64,000 nucleotides of DNA, from positions 27,341 to 91,340 of the forward strand of contig JAIBEI010000009.1 of the NCBI GenBank assembly GCA_019459055.1, written 5' to 3'. Each line of letters starts with the position of its first letter. Positions within the stretch are counted from its first letter, which is position 1. Source of the DNA: Thiobacillus sp. Its GTDB lineage: Bacteria > Pseudomonadota > Gammaproteobacteria > Burkholderiales > Thiobacillaceae. Under the pieces are notes generated by a model that saw only the letters and a program-made list of their open reading frames with translations, made no database searches and was not told the origin of the DNA. Below are positions 39,911 through 48,107 of the stretch, in pieces. The position numbers were made by a program, and so were the translations under genes.

Positions 39911-40095
39911 ACTTCGATCCGCGGCACTTTCCTCCAGCAGTTGGCCGATCTGTTTTTGGAACTGGTTGCGCCCCCGCTGCTGCCTGCCCGCATGATCCCG
40001 ACATATTCAACATGGTCTCGGATCGGGGAGGGCGGTTACGAACGGATTACTTTCCTATACTCGTTCCTGTGGCTTAAATATTTTGTGAGGGCGTC

Positions 40096-40479
40096 ATGTC
40101 AAGAACATCCGAGTTGGTGAAATTGCCCGGCACGGTGGCCGCTGCTCTCTTTTCCAGGAAGGGATTCCTGGAAGAGTTCGAGGGGACATTGACCGAAACC
40201 GAGGCCGAGAAAATGGCGACCCTGGGCGCGGCCATTACGCTGACCATGGAAATGCAGGGCCGCCTGCTGGGCCGCATGGTCGATCAATCGGGATGGGATA
40301 GCAGTTACGGCTGGATAACGTGGGGGCCTGAGATGTCCTTCGTCGCGATTCACGACTGCGTATGCGTCGTGCGGGGGCAGCAAGCCTCATTCAACCAGGT
40401 GATCAAGGCCATGAAGGAGTCGGCCGATGCTGAAATCGTCAAGCCAGGGAAAGGAGAGCCAAATGCCGGCATTGGATGA
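40096..40479 (+). CDS. DUF2173-like protein, first of three tandem paralogues
   Basis: Small protein of 127 residues that looks like DUF2173, a roadblock/LC7-like family that I recall from sulfur-oxidising and other proteobacteria. Shared with the two genes after it: an LxxLPG-type N-terminal motif (ELVKLPGTVAAALFS), a helix ending in M-x2-A, then a G-W/F-x2-aromatic region and the C-terminal VCVVRGQQASFNQVIKAM. ATG 40096 follows TGAGGG; a -10-like TATACT lies at 40056-40061. It ends 17 bases inside the next gene. Function unknown. Confidence 0.72.
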   Translation: MSRTSELVKLPGTVAAALFSRKGFLEEFEGTLTETEAEKMATLGAAITLTMEMQGRLLGRMVDQSGWDSSYGWITWGPEMSFVAIHDCVCVVRGQQASFNQVIKAMKESADAEIVKPGKGEPNAGIG

Positions 40480-40795
40480 ATTGATGTCTTTACCAGGAGT
40501 TTACGGTGCGATCGAGTTTTCTTGCACGGGTGAACTGGGTCAGACGCGCGGCGATCTCGAGCGCGATTTTGCGGAGCTTGTCGCCCAGATGTGCGCCGCC
40601 AATATGGCGATTTACCGAATGCAGGCCACCGGATGGACGAAGCTGACGGGTCAGAAAGGGTTTCTGCCCGAGCGCGGGTTTGCCTTCCTGGCCCTGGATC
40701 ACGTGGTGATGGGCATGAATGGCAATGCGATCCTGGCGCGCAGCAAGGATTTCGATTACGACGCGGCCTACCAGCGCTTCAATGCCACCGCCTGA
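40463..40795 (+). CDS. DUF2173-like protein, second of three tandem paralogues
   Basis: Protein of 110 residues. MPALDELMSLPGVYGAIEFSCTGEL at the N-terminus, then a helix with AQMCAANMAIYRMQATGW and the beta segment GFAFLALDHVVMGMNGNAILA closely match the paralogues. ATG 40463 has AAGGAG at 40451-40456 and lies within the end of the first gene, so translation is coupled. No catalytic residues are evident; a small-molecule or protein-binding role is plausible for a roadblock-like fold. Confidence 0.75.
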   Translation: MPALDELMSLPGVYGAIEFSCTGELGQTRGDLERDFAELVAQMCAANMAIYRMQATGWTKLTGQKGFLPERGFAFLALDHVVMGMNGNAILARSKDFDYDAAYQRFNATA

Positions 40796-40824
40796 GTGCG
40801 GCGCTCGCAAAAGGAGAATTGCAC

Positions 40825-41160
40825 ATGTTGGATTTGCAGAGCCTGTTTGCGCTCAAGGGCGTTGTTGCCGCACTGCGTTTTTATGACGATGGTTCCCTGG
40901 CGGAATCTGCGGGCGATCTGGACCAGGTCGACGGGCAACTGGCCGCAGAGTTGTGTTACGCGAATGGACGCATCATGCACCACAACGGCGATGCGCTCGC
41001 GACCCTTTCCGGCATCGAGGGGTGGCCGCCTCGGGGCTGGATGATGATGAGCGATGAGTTCTCCATTTGTGCCGTTGCGGAAGTGGCTTGTTTTGTGTGG
41101 AATCGCGAGGCGTCTTTCAATGATGTGTTTCGCGGCCTGGCAGAAATTGCCAACCAATAA
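40825..41160 (+). CDS. DUF2173-like protein, third of three tandem paralogues
   Basis: Protein of 111 residues. MLDLQSLFALKGVVAALRFYDDGSL, LAAELCYANGRIMHHNGDAL and GWMMMSDEFSICAVAEVACFVWNREASFNDVF align with the other two. ATG 40825 has AAGGAG at 40811-40816. Each paralogue keeps a conserved Cys in the C/M-Y/A-A-N or following beta segments, but no clear metal site. A strong hairpin follows 54 bases downstream and could end the transcript. Confidence 0.75.
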   Translation: MLDLQSLFALKGVVAALRFYDDGSLAESAGDLDQVDGQLAAELCYANGRIMHHNGDALATLSGIEGWPPRGWMMMSDEFSICAVAEVACFVWNREASFNDVFRGLAEIANQ

Positions 41161-41214
41161 CCGAGCCTGGCAGCATCATGAAGGTCGGGCGCAGCCTATG
41201 GCGATTTATGGTGC

Positions 41215-41269
41215 GTAGGGTGCACTCCGTGCACCGATTGACCCCGAAGGTGCACGGAGTGCACCCTAC
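41215..41269. repeat. Perfect 21-bp inverted repeat downstream of the DUF2173-like genes
   Basis: Left arm 41215-41235 (starts GTAGGGTGCACTCC) is the exact reverse complement of right arm 41249-41269, with a 13-base loop. No T-run follows. It lies between convergent genes, so it may be a bidirectional transcription stop or a copy of a dispersed palindrome. Confidence 0.8.
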
Positions 41270-41284
41270 CCAAAGCATCTCGCT

Positions 41285-41962
41285 CTAATGAACAATCCGG
41301 GTTAAAGCTTCGCTACAAAGCGCGGCGCGTGCGGTCATCAAAAACACCGGGTAGTCCCGGGTTCCAGCCTCGTTTTCCTTGGTGATGCTGAATACGGTCT
41401 GGAACTGCATGTCGGCAAACCCCGCCTTTGCGGCGCGCAGGCTGAGGTCAGCCTGGTCGAAGCCATGATGCACGTCGACCTCCGGGCCGTGGAAAGAGCC
41501 GTCTTCCTGCTCCAGGTCGGCGATGCACAGGGTGCCGCCGGGCTTCAGCAGGTCGTGGAAGATGCGCAGGATATGGTCGGTGTCGGGAACGTGGTGCAGC
41601 GTCATCGCGGTATAGATCAGGTCGAAGCGCTGCGCCGGCGGCGGGTCGACGAGCAGGTCCAGCTTCACCGGCGTCATGTTGCCGACCCCTTGCGCGGCGA
41701 TTTTCCCGGCCAGCACATCGAGCATGCCGCTCGAACTGTCCGCCAGCAGGATCGCGCCGAGTTCATCCTTCAGCGGAAACGAAAGCAGGCCCGTGCCGCA
41801 GCCGTAATCGAGGGCGTTCATGTGTTTGTGCAAAGGCACGGCTTGCCGGATGGCCTGGGCAATTTTTTGCCCGCGCGCCTGGAATAACGGGTTTTCGTCC
41901 CATTGGCGGGCCTTGCTGTCGAAATGCGCGGCGTCGAGCCTGGTGGGTTGCGTGTTGGTCAT
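41285..41962 (-). CDS. Class I SAM-dependent methyltransferase
   Basis: Methyltransferase of 225 residues. SAM motif I is LDYGCGTGLLSF, then LLADSSSGML, FDLIYTAMTLHHV and LKPGGTLCIADLEQ. The family resembles UbiE/Methyltransf_11 small-molecule enzymes. ATG 41962 (MTNTQPTRLDAAHFD) is chosen over a long upstream extension. Target is unknown. The next gene upstream (139 bases) is a TauD-type dioxygenase. Confidence 0.87.
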   Translation of the reverse strand: MTNTQPTRLDAAHFDSKARQWDENPLFQARGQKIAQAIRQAVPLHKHMNALDYGCGTGLLSFPLKDELGAILLADSSSGMLDVLAGKIAAQGVGNMTPVKLDLLVDPPPAQRFDLIYTAMTLHHVPDTDHILRIFHDLLKPGGTLCIADLEQEDGSFHGPEVDVHHGFDQADLSLRAAKAGFADMQFQTVFSITKENEAGTRDYPVFLMTARAALCSEALTRIVH

Positions 41963-42100
41963 GGCGATTTGAAGGAATGAAGCCCGAAGGCTGGACTGGC
42001 AGGAGCAAAGCCGGGCCGAACATGTATGCCCGGTCAAAGCGCGAGGGGCCGCCGTTCCCGCGCCGCCCGGCTGCGAAAACGGCCTGCCCCTCAAGCCGGC

Positions 42101-42982
42101 TTATTCGGGATTGACCCGATCATAGAACCTGGCGCGGAAAAGCAGCCGTTTTTTTGCGGCATCGTCGCTGTCCACGAGTTTTTCCCGGGTATGCAGCACG
42201 TTGTTCGAAATCAGGCCCATCCCGGATTCCAGCCGTCCTTCAATGACGTGCGCCGACTCGTCCGAAATCAGGGATTCCAGCACGCGTCCGGCAGCGGCGA
42301 CATCGCTGTCGCCGGACCAGGCCATGTCCGTTTTCCGGAAGGAAAACCGGTGGCACAAATGGCCGTCGGCGTTCGTCCAGAAAACCTTGCCGCCCCGGCG
42401 CAGGTCGATCTCGCCGGTGGCCGGGTTCCTGTAATTGAAGCAGTCTTTGCGCATCAGCACCTCAAGGGCGTCGGAGTCCTTGTCCCTGAGTTGAATGTAA
42501 AGCACTTCATGGTCCAGAACCTTGTTGCTTCCCCCCTCGACCGCAGGGCGCTTGCACAGCAGGAACAGCGCCTGGATGGTGTCGTCCGATCCGTAGTACG
42601 TGGCGTCGGTGTGCCAGTTGCAGTGCCGGGTGGAAAACGGGATGGCCTTGTTCAAAATGCCTGAATCGGTCAGTTCGTCGGACTGCGCATGCCGGGCGGA
42701 TTTGTCGGTGTGGCGGACGCCGAGCTGCTTTCCCAGGGCCAGCAGGGAACTCATTTCCAGCTCGGCGGATCCTGCCGTGTACACGCACATGTTGGCCCGT
42801 TCCACCGTCTCCAGGATCTTGGCTTTTTCGGCGGGGGTCATCGCGGTCATGTCGCCCAGTTCAACCACCAGCTCACCGACATTTTTGGGATAGGCCGCCA
42901 ACTTCTCGTCGCGCCATTTCAGATAGTCTTCATTCGAGCCCAGATCGAATCTGCGGGGGTATTTGGCGTTCCATCGTTTCAT
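42101..42982 (-). CDS. TauD/TfdA-family Fe(II)/2-oxoglutarate dioxygenase
   Basis: Non-heme iron oxygenase of 293 residues. The facial triad is visible as H-x-D in NWHTDATYYG and a distal His in NNVLHTREKLV, with the 2OG-binding Arg in LLFRARFYDR. TauD/TfdA members oxidise taurine, 2,4-D, carnitine precursors or modified amino acids. There is no sulfonate transporter nearby, so taurine is not suggested. It lies between two methyltransferase genes. Confidence 0.85.
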   Translation of the reverse strand: MKRWNAKYPRRFDLGSNEDYLKWRDEKLAAYPKNVGELVVELGDMTAMTPAEKAKILETVERANMCVYTAGSAELEMSSLLALGKQLGVRHTDKSARHAQSDELTDSGILNKAIPFSTRHCNWHTDATYYGSDDTIQALFLLCKRPAVEGGSNKVLDHEVLYIQLRDKDSDALEVLMRKDCFNYRNPATGEIDLRRGGKVFWTNADGHLCHRFSFRKTDMAWSGDSDVAAAGRVLESLISDESAHVIEGRLESGMGLISNNVLHTREKLVDSDDAAKKRLLFRARFYDRVNPE

Positions 42983-43081
42983 GAATCAGGCCTCGGTGAG
43001 GATGGGGGATATTCGGAGTGGAATATCTTAGACCGAAAAACAAAAAAACTGCCATCCATTTGTTCCCGGTTGATTGGCGTA

Positions 43082-43927
43082 TCAGTTGCCCCGCACAAAA
43101 CACGTCAGCCGAACATCCACACTGAGCGACAGGGCCGCCAGCGCAGCGGCCGCCGCGCGGCCCTCGGCGCTGGCGCGATAGAGATGCGGCGTCATCGCCA
43201 GCAGGTCGGCAATCTGCCCGGCATGGGTCAGATCGATCGCGAAGCGGACCGTTTCCGTCGGCAGGCGGATGAAGCCTGCCGGGGTTTGCAGGTCGGCCGG
43301 GCGTTCCGGTTTCAGACTGGGGTAGATGATTTCGCGCAGTTCGCGCAGATGATCGGGCCCGGAATCGACCTGTACCAGCAGGCCGCCCGGCTTCAACACC
43401 CGCGCAAACTCCGCATACACCGGGAAGCCGAACATGCACAGCACCCGGTCCAGCGTTCCCGACAGCACCGGCAGCTTGGCGTTGCTGCCCACCACCCAGC
43501 TGGGGCGACTGTCCTGTTTCGCCGCCGACAGCACCGCCCATTTGGATATATCGAGCCCCAGCAGCGCCAGGGTTTGTTCACCCCCTGCCGCTGTCGCCAG
43601 CTGGCGCAGGTAGTAGCCCTCGCCGCACCCGGCGTCGAGGCAGCTGATGGATACGTCAGCGGACAGATCGGCCAGCACCGCCCGGTTCACCGCAGCGGCA
43701 ATCGGCTGGTAAAAGCCGGCCGTGAGAAAACGCCGACGCGCCGCGACCATCTCCTTGCTGTCGCCCGGATCGCGCGAGCGCTTGTGTTGCACCGGCAACA
43801 GGTTGGTGTAGCCCTGGCTGGCGATGTCGAAACTGTGACCGGACGCGCAGATCCAGGCGGAACCCGTGCACTGCAAGGGCGTACCGTCCAGCGGGCAGGC
43901 GAGTGCCTGGAAGGGCGTGATGCGCAT
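43082..43927 (-). CDS. rlmA: 23S rRNA (guanine-N1)-methyltransferase RlmA
   Basis: Methyltransferase of 281 residues. The N-terminal zinc finger CPLDGTPLQC...CASGHSFD and the GYTNLLPVQHKRSRDPGDSKEM segment are diagnostic of RlmA(I), which methylates G745 of 23S rRNA. The SAM motif is CLDAGCGEGYYL. It stands 99 bases upstream of the dioxygenase gene. Confidence 0.93.
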   Translation of the reverse strand: MRITPFQALACPLDGTPLQCTGSAWICASGHSFDIASQGYTNLLPVQHKRSRDPGDSKEMVAARRRFLTAGFYQPIAAAVNRAVLADLSADVSISCLDAGCGEGYYLRQLATAAGGEQTLALLGLDISKWAVLSAAKQDSRPSWVVGSNAKLPVLSGTLDRVLCMFGFPVYAEFARVLKPGGLLVQVDSGPDHLRELREIIYPSLKPERPADLQTPAGFIRLPTETVRFAIDLTHAGQIADLLAMTPHLYRASAEGRAAAAALAALSLSVDVRLTCFVRGN

Positions 43928-43950
43928 CGACTCGTGTCCCGATAACGGAT

Positions 43951-44358
43951 TTACGCCGGGGGCTGCAATACGGCCTGCATTGCCTGCTCGCTCACCGGGT
44001 ATTGCAGCACGGCATGGATGGGAAACAGTTCCAGCAGCTTGCCGATATGGGGTTCTTCACTGGGATGCATGAACACGACCACCTTCGCCTGCGGCGCAAA
44101 GCGCTGCAGGGTCCGGATCGTGACATCCAAATTCGAGATGTTCGCGCCGGCGTAATTGTTGCCCCAGCCGTACATGAACTCCCCTACAAAAAAGTCCGGC
44201 GGCTGTTTCTGCAAGGCCCGGTGAAGATTGCGGGCGGAGTCGAAACGCTCCGCCGCAATGCCCAGCTTCTGATACAAGGCGCTGAAGTCGGGGTGGAACG
44301 GGGATTCGATCAGGGAAAAAAGTGTTTGCATGCTGCTGCCATTTACATCGGTGCTCAT
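43951..44358 (-). CDS. Protein of unknown function, receiver-like
   Basis: Protein of 135 residues with no family I recognise. Alternating hydrophobic strands and helices (TLFSLIESPF, DFFVGEFMYG, AKVVVFMHP, IHAVLQYPVSEQAMQAVL) give the rhythm of a CheY-like receiver fold, with VVVFMHPSE in the position of strand 4, but the phospho-acceptor Asp is replaced by a FVGEF segment. It may be a degenerate receiver. Single gene, 23 bases after rlmA starts; a hairpin (44372-44405) lies just upstream of its ATG. Confidence 0.65.
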   Translation of the reverse strand: MSTDVNGSSMQTLFSLIESPFHPDFSALYQKLGIAAERFDSARNLHRALQKQPPDFFVGEFMYGWGNNYAGANISNLDVTIRTLQRFAPQAKVVVFMHPSEEPHIGKLLELFPIHAVLQYPVSEQAMQAVLQPPA

Positions 44359-44371
44359 TGACTACGAAAAC

Positions 44372-44405
44372 GGGTCTTGCATTGACGGTTTGGATTGCAA
44401 GGCCC
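44372..44405. repeat. Hairpin GGGTCTTGCA...TGCAAGGCCC
   Basis: Ten-base arms (one G-T wobble) around a 14-base loop, between two minus-strand genes. A related hairpin lies at 48984-49015. Could be an operator, terminator remnant or a dispersed element. Confidence 0.5.
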
Positions 44406-44451
44406 CGATGCACATACAGTAACAGCCGCTACAAATCCTCGCTTATCCAAT

Positions 44452-45195
44452 TTACATTGAACTTCGGCTGTGCGGGAGCAAGCGCTCATACTCATCTTTA
44501 ACCACCGCATAGCACTCACATACTCGCTGTTCCAGCTTGAGGCGATCCACCACTGTGATGCGGCCGCGTGTGTGCACAATCAATCCGTCTTTTTCCAACT
44601 GTCCAACCGTTTGGGTCACGCTCTCCCGGCGTACACCCAATAACTTCCCAATCATCTGTTGTGTGATCGCCACTTCATTGTCATGCAATCTATCCATACT
44701 CATCAAAAGCCATCGGCACATTTGCTGATCCAGTGAGTGGTGTTGGTTGCACACTGCAGTTTGGGATGTCTGGCAAATCAGTGCCTGCGTGAAAAGCAGT
44801 GCGATATGTTGCAGTTCACCGCCCAAGGAGAATTCCCGTTTCATCACTTTCCGGCTGAGTCGGTACGCATTGCCTGCGCTTTGCACTTCCGTGCTGGTAG
44901 GCATGCTCTCACCCCCCATGAAAATGGAAATTCCGACCAAACCCTCGTTACCCACCAGAGCGGTTTCGCTTGAGGAACCGTCTTCCAGGGAATAAATCAG
45001 CGAGACAATGCCGCTGGTCGGGAAATGCAAATAATTTACATGGTCGCCTGACTCGGACATCGTCCATTCCAACGGCATCTCAACGAGTTCAAGATCGGGC
45101 AATAGGCGCGCGTAATCCCGCGCGGGAAGCGATGCAAGGATGCGGTTTTTCTTTGGATCCGGGGGCGAAGCGTCTGCGATTACCTTTTTTGACAT
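44452..45195 (-). CDS. Crp/Fnr-family transcriptional regulator
   Basis: Regulator of 247 residues. The cyclic-nucleotide-like beta-roll (about 25-150) contains VNYLHFPTSGIVSLIYSLEDGSSSETALVGNEGLVG and no Fnr-type N-terminal Cys cluster. The winged helix-turn-helix (about 175-225) contains ITQQMIGKLLGVRRESVTQTVGQLEKDG. ATG 45195 (MSKKVIADA). This subgroup is usually not cAMP-dependent; signal unknown. The C-terminus is rich in charged residues. Confidence 0.88.
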   Translation of the reverse strand: MSKKVIADASPPDPKKNRILASLPARDYARLLPDLELVEMPLEWTMSESGDHVNYLHFPTSGIVSLIYSLEDGSSSETALVGNEGLVGISIFMGGESMPTSTEVQSAGNAYRLSRKVMKREFSLGGELQHIALLFTQALICQTSQTAVCNQHHSLDQQMCRWLLMSMDRLHDNEVAITQQMIGKLLGVRRESVTQTVGQLEKDGLIVHTRGRITVVDRLKLEQRVCECYAVVKDEYERLLPHSRSSM

Positions 45196-45310
45196 GTCTG
45201 GTTTGTTCAAGCATGAAATTCGTTGAGTTGACGTGCGTCCGGTCCCTGAGCCTTGCAAGGATGGCATCGAATTCTGTTTCGCTCACAGTAGTGACGTGAG
45301 TAGGGTGACT

Positions 45311-46162
45311 CTATTTCTCGGCCTTGAAGGTGTCGCACTGCCCCGGATCGCCGCTTTGCAGGCCGCGATTGAACCAGTGCATCCGCTGCGCCGACGATCC
45401 GTGGGTGAAGGAATCCGGCACCACGAACCCGCGCGCCTGCTTCTGCATGCGGTCGTCGCCCACGCCTGCCGCCGCTGCCAGGGCTTCCTCGACGTCGCCC
45501 GGCTCGAGCACCTGCCGCGCCTTGTCGGCGTGGTTCGCCCACACTCCGGAAAAACAGTCGGCCTGCAGCTCCATCCGTACCTGCAGCGCGTTGCCCCCGG
45601 TCTTGCCCGCCTGCTGGCGCGCCGCGTGCACCTGTTCCGAGATGCCCAGCAGCGTCTGCACATGGTGGCCGACCTCGTGCGCCACTACGTAGGCCTGCGC
45701 AAAGTCGCCCGGCGCGTCGTGCCGCTGCGCCAGATCGTTGAAGAAGCCCATGTCCAGGTACAGCTTCTGGTCGGCCGGGCAGTAGAACGGCCCCATCGCC
45801 GCCTCGGCGAAACCGCACGCCGACTCCACCGCGCCGGAGAACAGCACCAGCTTCGGCGGCGAGTAGCGCTGACCCGAGCGCTGGAACAGCGCCCCCCACA
45901 CGTCTTCCGTGTCCGCCAGCACCACCGACATGAACTCCTTCAGGCGTTCCTCCTCCGGGCTGGACGCAACGGGCTGTTCTTCCTGCGTCGGTGTCTGATT
46001 GCCCACCTGGTTCAGCACCACCGCCGGATCCACGCCGAAATACATCGCCACCAGGGCCAGGATGATCGCCCCGATGCCGCCGCCGGCCAGACCTTTTCTG
46101 CCCACCCGCATGCCGCGCCGGTCCTCAATGTTGTCGCTGCGTCGTCCGCGTTCCCATCGCAT
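45311..46162 (-). CDS. YpfJ-type neutral zinc metallopeptidase
   Basis: Membrane-anchored metallopeptidase of 283 residues. Start ATG 46162 gives MRWERGRRSDNIEDRRG, the typical basic N-terminus, followed by one transmembrane helix (GGIGAIILALVAMYFG). The zinc motif is HEVGHH in VVAHEVGHHVQTLLG, with MELQADCFSGVWA downstream and FTHGSSAQRMHWFNRGL near the end. Substrate unknown. A 115-base gap separates it from the Crp/Fnr gene. Confidence 0.93.
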   Translation of the reverse strand: MRWERGRRSDNIEDRRGMRVGRKGLAGGGIGAIILALVAMYFGVDPAVVLNQVGNQTPTQEEQPVASSPEEERLKEFMSVVLADTEDVWGALFQRSGQRYSPPKLVLFSGAVESACGFAEAAMGPFYCPADQKLYLDMGFFNDLAQRHDAPGDFAQAYVVAHEVGHHVQTLLGISEQVHAARQQAGKTGGNALQVRMELQADCFSGVWANHADKARQVLEPGDVEEALAAAAGVGDDRMQKQARGFVVPDSFTHGSSAQRMHWFNRGLQSGDPGQCDTFKAEK

Positions 46163-46471
46163 GGGGGTCTCCTTCATTTTTGAGGCTAATAGGAGCATTC
46201 TAGCCCGTGGACGCGCGAGACAGCCGGCCATGTGCAGCTGGAGAAAACCGAGCGTGGGAAAATCGTGTGCCTGATTCAACCGCCACCGACTACGGAGCCC
46301 ATCGGCTATATCCCGCCGGCCGAAGCTGAGGCAAACTACGATCGGATCTCGCCCCAAGCCACCCATTGCGGTCTGACGTAAACCAACAGCCTCCCCGGGC
46401 GGTTCAGTCCGGACCCATGGGTCTCTTGAATAACTGTTGGGCGTCTACATTGTGCGCATCAAGGAGTGGTG
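46163..46471. other. Intergenic region with integron-core-like site
   Basis: No gene seen. The divergent region contains GTTGGGC (46436-46442), a match to the integron core GTTRRRY preceded by TTGAATAACT, which resembles the 3' half of an attC site. Partial ACCCAT/ATGGGT pairing is seen upstream. Upstream half is degenerate. Confidence 0.35.
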
Positions 46472-47044
46472 GTGCTTGATAACCTGAACAGCCATCTGCG
46501 GCAACTGTGCAGTCTGAAAGTGCTTATTGCCTTGCTGATCGCATACGGCATCTACATGCCGATCTTCTTCTTTGCTGACGTTCCGTTTGGTCTCTCGGCC
46601 ATCCGCCCATACGCAGCGGGAACAAACGTCCTGGACGTTGAGTTTTTCTACACGGCGACACAAGCCTACGACAGACTCACGCTATTCGGCGAGCCAGGTA
46701 GAGCGGCCTATCTCAATATCGTGAAGGGTGATCTGATTTACCCCATCCTTCTTGGTGGCTTACTGGCAGTGTCGATCTGCTTGATCGTCAAGCGGCTCAA
46801 GCCTTCTGGCGGGGGTTGGCAATATCTGGCCTTGTTGCCGCTGGTTTACATGGTGTGCGACTACTGTGAGAACAGTTTGTTGTTTGTACTTCTGCTCTTC
46901 TACCCAACGCATCTGCCGACCGTCGCTTCCGTCGCTGGTTTTGTTACGCTTGCCAAAAATATCATTGGTATGCTTAGCTTTGCCACGCTTGCTCTTGGGC
47001 TCTTTGCCATGGCCATTCATCACTTTCGGCCACAACGTGCATAA
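46472..47044 (+). CDS. Hypothetical membrane protein, possible gene cassette
   Basis: Protein of about 190 residues that I do not recognise. Four transmembrane helices are likely (VLIALLIAYGIYMPIFFFA, YPILLGGLLAVSICLIV, YLALLPLVYMVCDYC, LAKNIIGMLSFATLALGLFA). A GTG start at 46472 is preferred because AAGGAG at 46461-46466 gives normal spacing; GTG 46466 is also open. The gene is AT-richer than the core genome. Its stop codon lies inside GCATAAC, close to the RYYYAAC of an attC, and ACGTTGGGC follows at 47061. Confidence 0.7.
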   Translation: MLDNLNSHLRQLCSLKVLIALLIAYGIYMPIFFFADVPFGLSAIRPYAAGTNVLDVEFFYTATQAYDRLTLFGEPGRAAYLNIVKGDLIYPILLGGLLAVSICLIVKRLKPSGGGWQYLALLPLVYMVCDYCENSLLFVLLLFYPTHLPTVASVAGFVTLAKNIIGMLSFATLALGLFAMAIHHFRPQRA

Positions 47045-47060
47045 CCACCAGCCGCCCAAA

Positions 47061-47069
47061 ACGTTGGGC
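47061..47069 (+). other. Integron-core-like site between two small genes
   Basis: ACGTTGGGC contains GTTGGGC (47063-47069), matching GTTRRRY. With GCATAAC at 47039 it is only 31 bases, shorter than a normal attC, so it would be a deleted or degenerate site. Confidence 0.3.
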
Positions 47070-47091
47070 ACCGAATTTGGATGAAACGAAT

Positions 47092-47640
47092 ATGGCCGTG
47101 AACTGTACGGTATGTGGAAAGCCGATCGCGCTGAGCCCGAAGGCCGCGCGCAGTATCAGCTTCGATGTTTGTGACGTTTGTGTCTCGAAATTGTCTGGAG
47201 CATCGGACTACGCTACGTTGCTTGAGGCAATCGATGCACCGGTACTGTTGATGCAGGGAAATCCACGGCAGGTCGTTACCGCAAATCGAATGGCTTTGGA
47301 ACTGTTCGGTAAGAAGCCTGAACAGGTCGAGTCCCACAGAGGTGGCCAAATTTTCGACTGTGTTCATTCCTTCACAGAGGCTGGGTGCGGCAAGGATGCG
47401 AATTGCGAGCATTGCAAGATCAAGAATGCGATTGTCGATACATTCACCTCGGCCAGTTCACACAAAGGCATCTCAACTGAACTCTTAATCAAGAAGGCCG
47501 CCGGCATAAGGCCCCACATCGTGCAGGTGTCAACCGAAAAGCTTGGTGATCTGGCGTTGGTACGAGTTGAACGCTATGACGCCGACGCCCAATCCTGCTG
47601 CCAACCGGACCTTGCGCATAAAGCCGCGCCAGGCCCCTGA
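47092..47640 (+). CDS. PAS-domain protein with two cysteine clusters
   Basis: Protein of 182 residues. The N-terminus has two CxxC pairs (NCTVCGKP, VCDVC) as in a small zinc ribbon, then a PAS-like core (LLEAIDAPVLLMQGNPRQVVTANRMALELFGK) and a second Cys cluster with DCVHSF...GCGKDANCEHCKIKNAI. The Cys-rich insertion in a PAS domain suggests metal or redox sensing. No output domain is present. ATG 47092 (MAVNCTVC) rather than TTG 47077. AT-richer than neighbours and located in the putative cassette run. Confidence 0.75.
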   Translation: MAVNCTVCGKPIALSPKAARSISFDVCDVCVSKLSGASDYATLLEAIDAPVLLMQGNPRQVVTANRMALELFGKKPEQVESHRGGQIFDCVHSFTEAGCGKDANCEHCKIKNAIVDTFTSASSHKGISTELLIKKAAGIRPHIVQVSTEKLGDLALVRVERYDADAQSCCQPDLAHKAAPGP

Positions 47641-47702
47641 ACCCGAACGTTGGGAAGCTTCAAGCTCGCCCACATCAACCTGCTCATGTATTGGGGACCA
47701 CG

Positions 47703-48107
47703 ATGGACAATGACCAGTTGCGGCACTACTCGAACAAACTCGCTTACGAAATAGACTCATGGGACCTGAAGGTTGCGCTTGAGAATGGAGAGAACGTCAT
47801 CGTCATCGACGCGCGCTCGTCCCAGGCATTTGCCGCGGAGCATATCCCCGGCGCAATGTCTCTCCCTCACCGAACAATGAGCGATACAACGACGGTTGCC
47901 TTAGACCGAAACGCGCTCGTAGTCACCTACTGCGACGGTATCGGTTGCAATGCCTCAACCAAGGGCGCGCTGAACATGACGAAACTTGGTTTCCGTGTCA
48001 AAGAGCTGATGGGGGGGCTCGACTGGTGGAAACGCGATGGCCATCCCACAGAAGGGGAAGGCAATATCGTCGCTACTCAATGTAACCCCGGCTGTGGCTG
48101 TAACTGA
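47703..48107 (+). CDS. Rhodanese-like domain protein
   Basis: Single-domain rhodanese of 134 residues. VIVIDARSSQAFAAEHIPGAMSLPHR is the CH2A-type region; the active-site loop is TYCDGIGCN with Cys in the first loop position. The tail KELMGGLDWWKRDGHP is typical, and the C-terminus ends in a Cys-rich CNPGCGCN that could bind metal or sulfur. Sulfur transfer is likely. ATG 47703 follows GGGGACC; the upstream TTG at 47691 is less likely. GTTGGGA (47649) before and GTTGACG (48168) after it resemble integron cores. Confidence 0.88.
   Translation: MDNDQLRHYSNKLAYEIDSWDLKVALENGENVIVIDARSSQAFAAEHIPGAMSLPHRTMSDTTTVALDRNALVVTYCDGIGCNASTKGALNMTKLGFRVKELMGGLDWWKRDGHPTEGEGNIVATQCNPGCGCN

Noticed and set aside
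41161..41284. Possible CRISPR or small RNA at the inverted repeat
   Set aside because: Only one hairpin, with no repeat-spacer array and no nearby cas genes; no CRISPR array was seen anywhere in the window.
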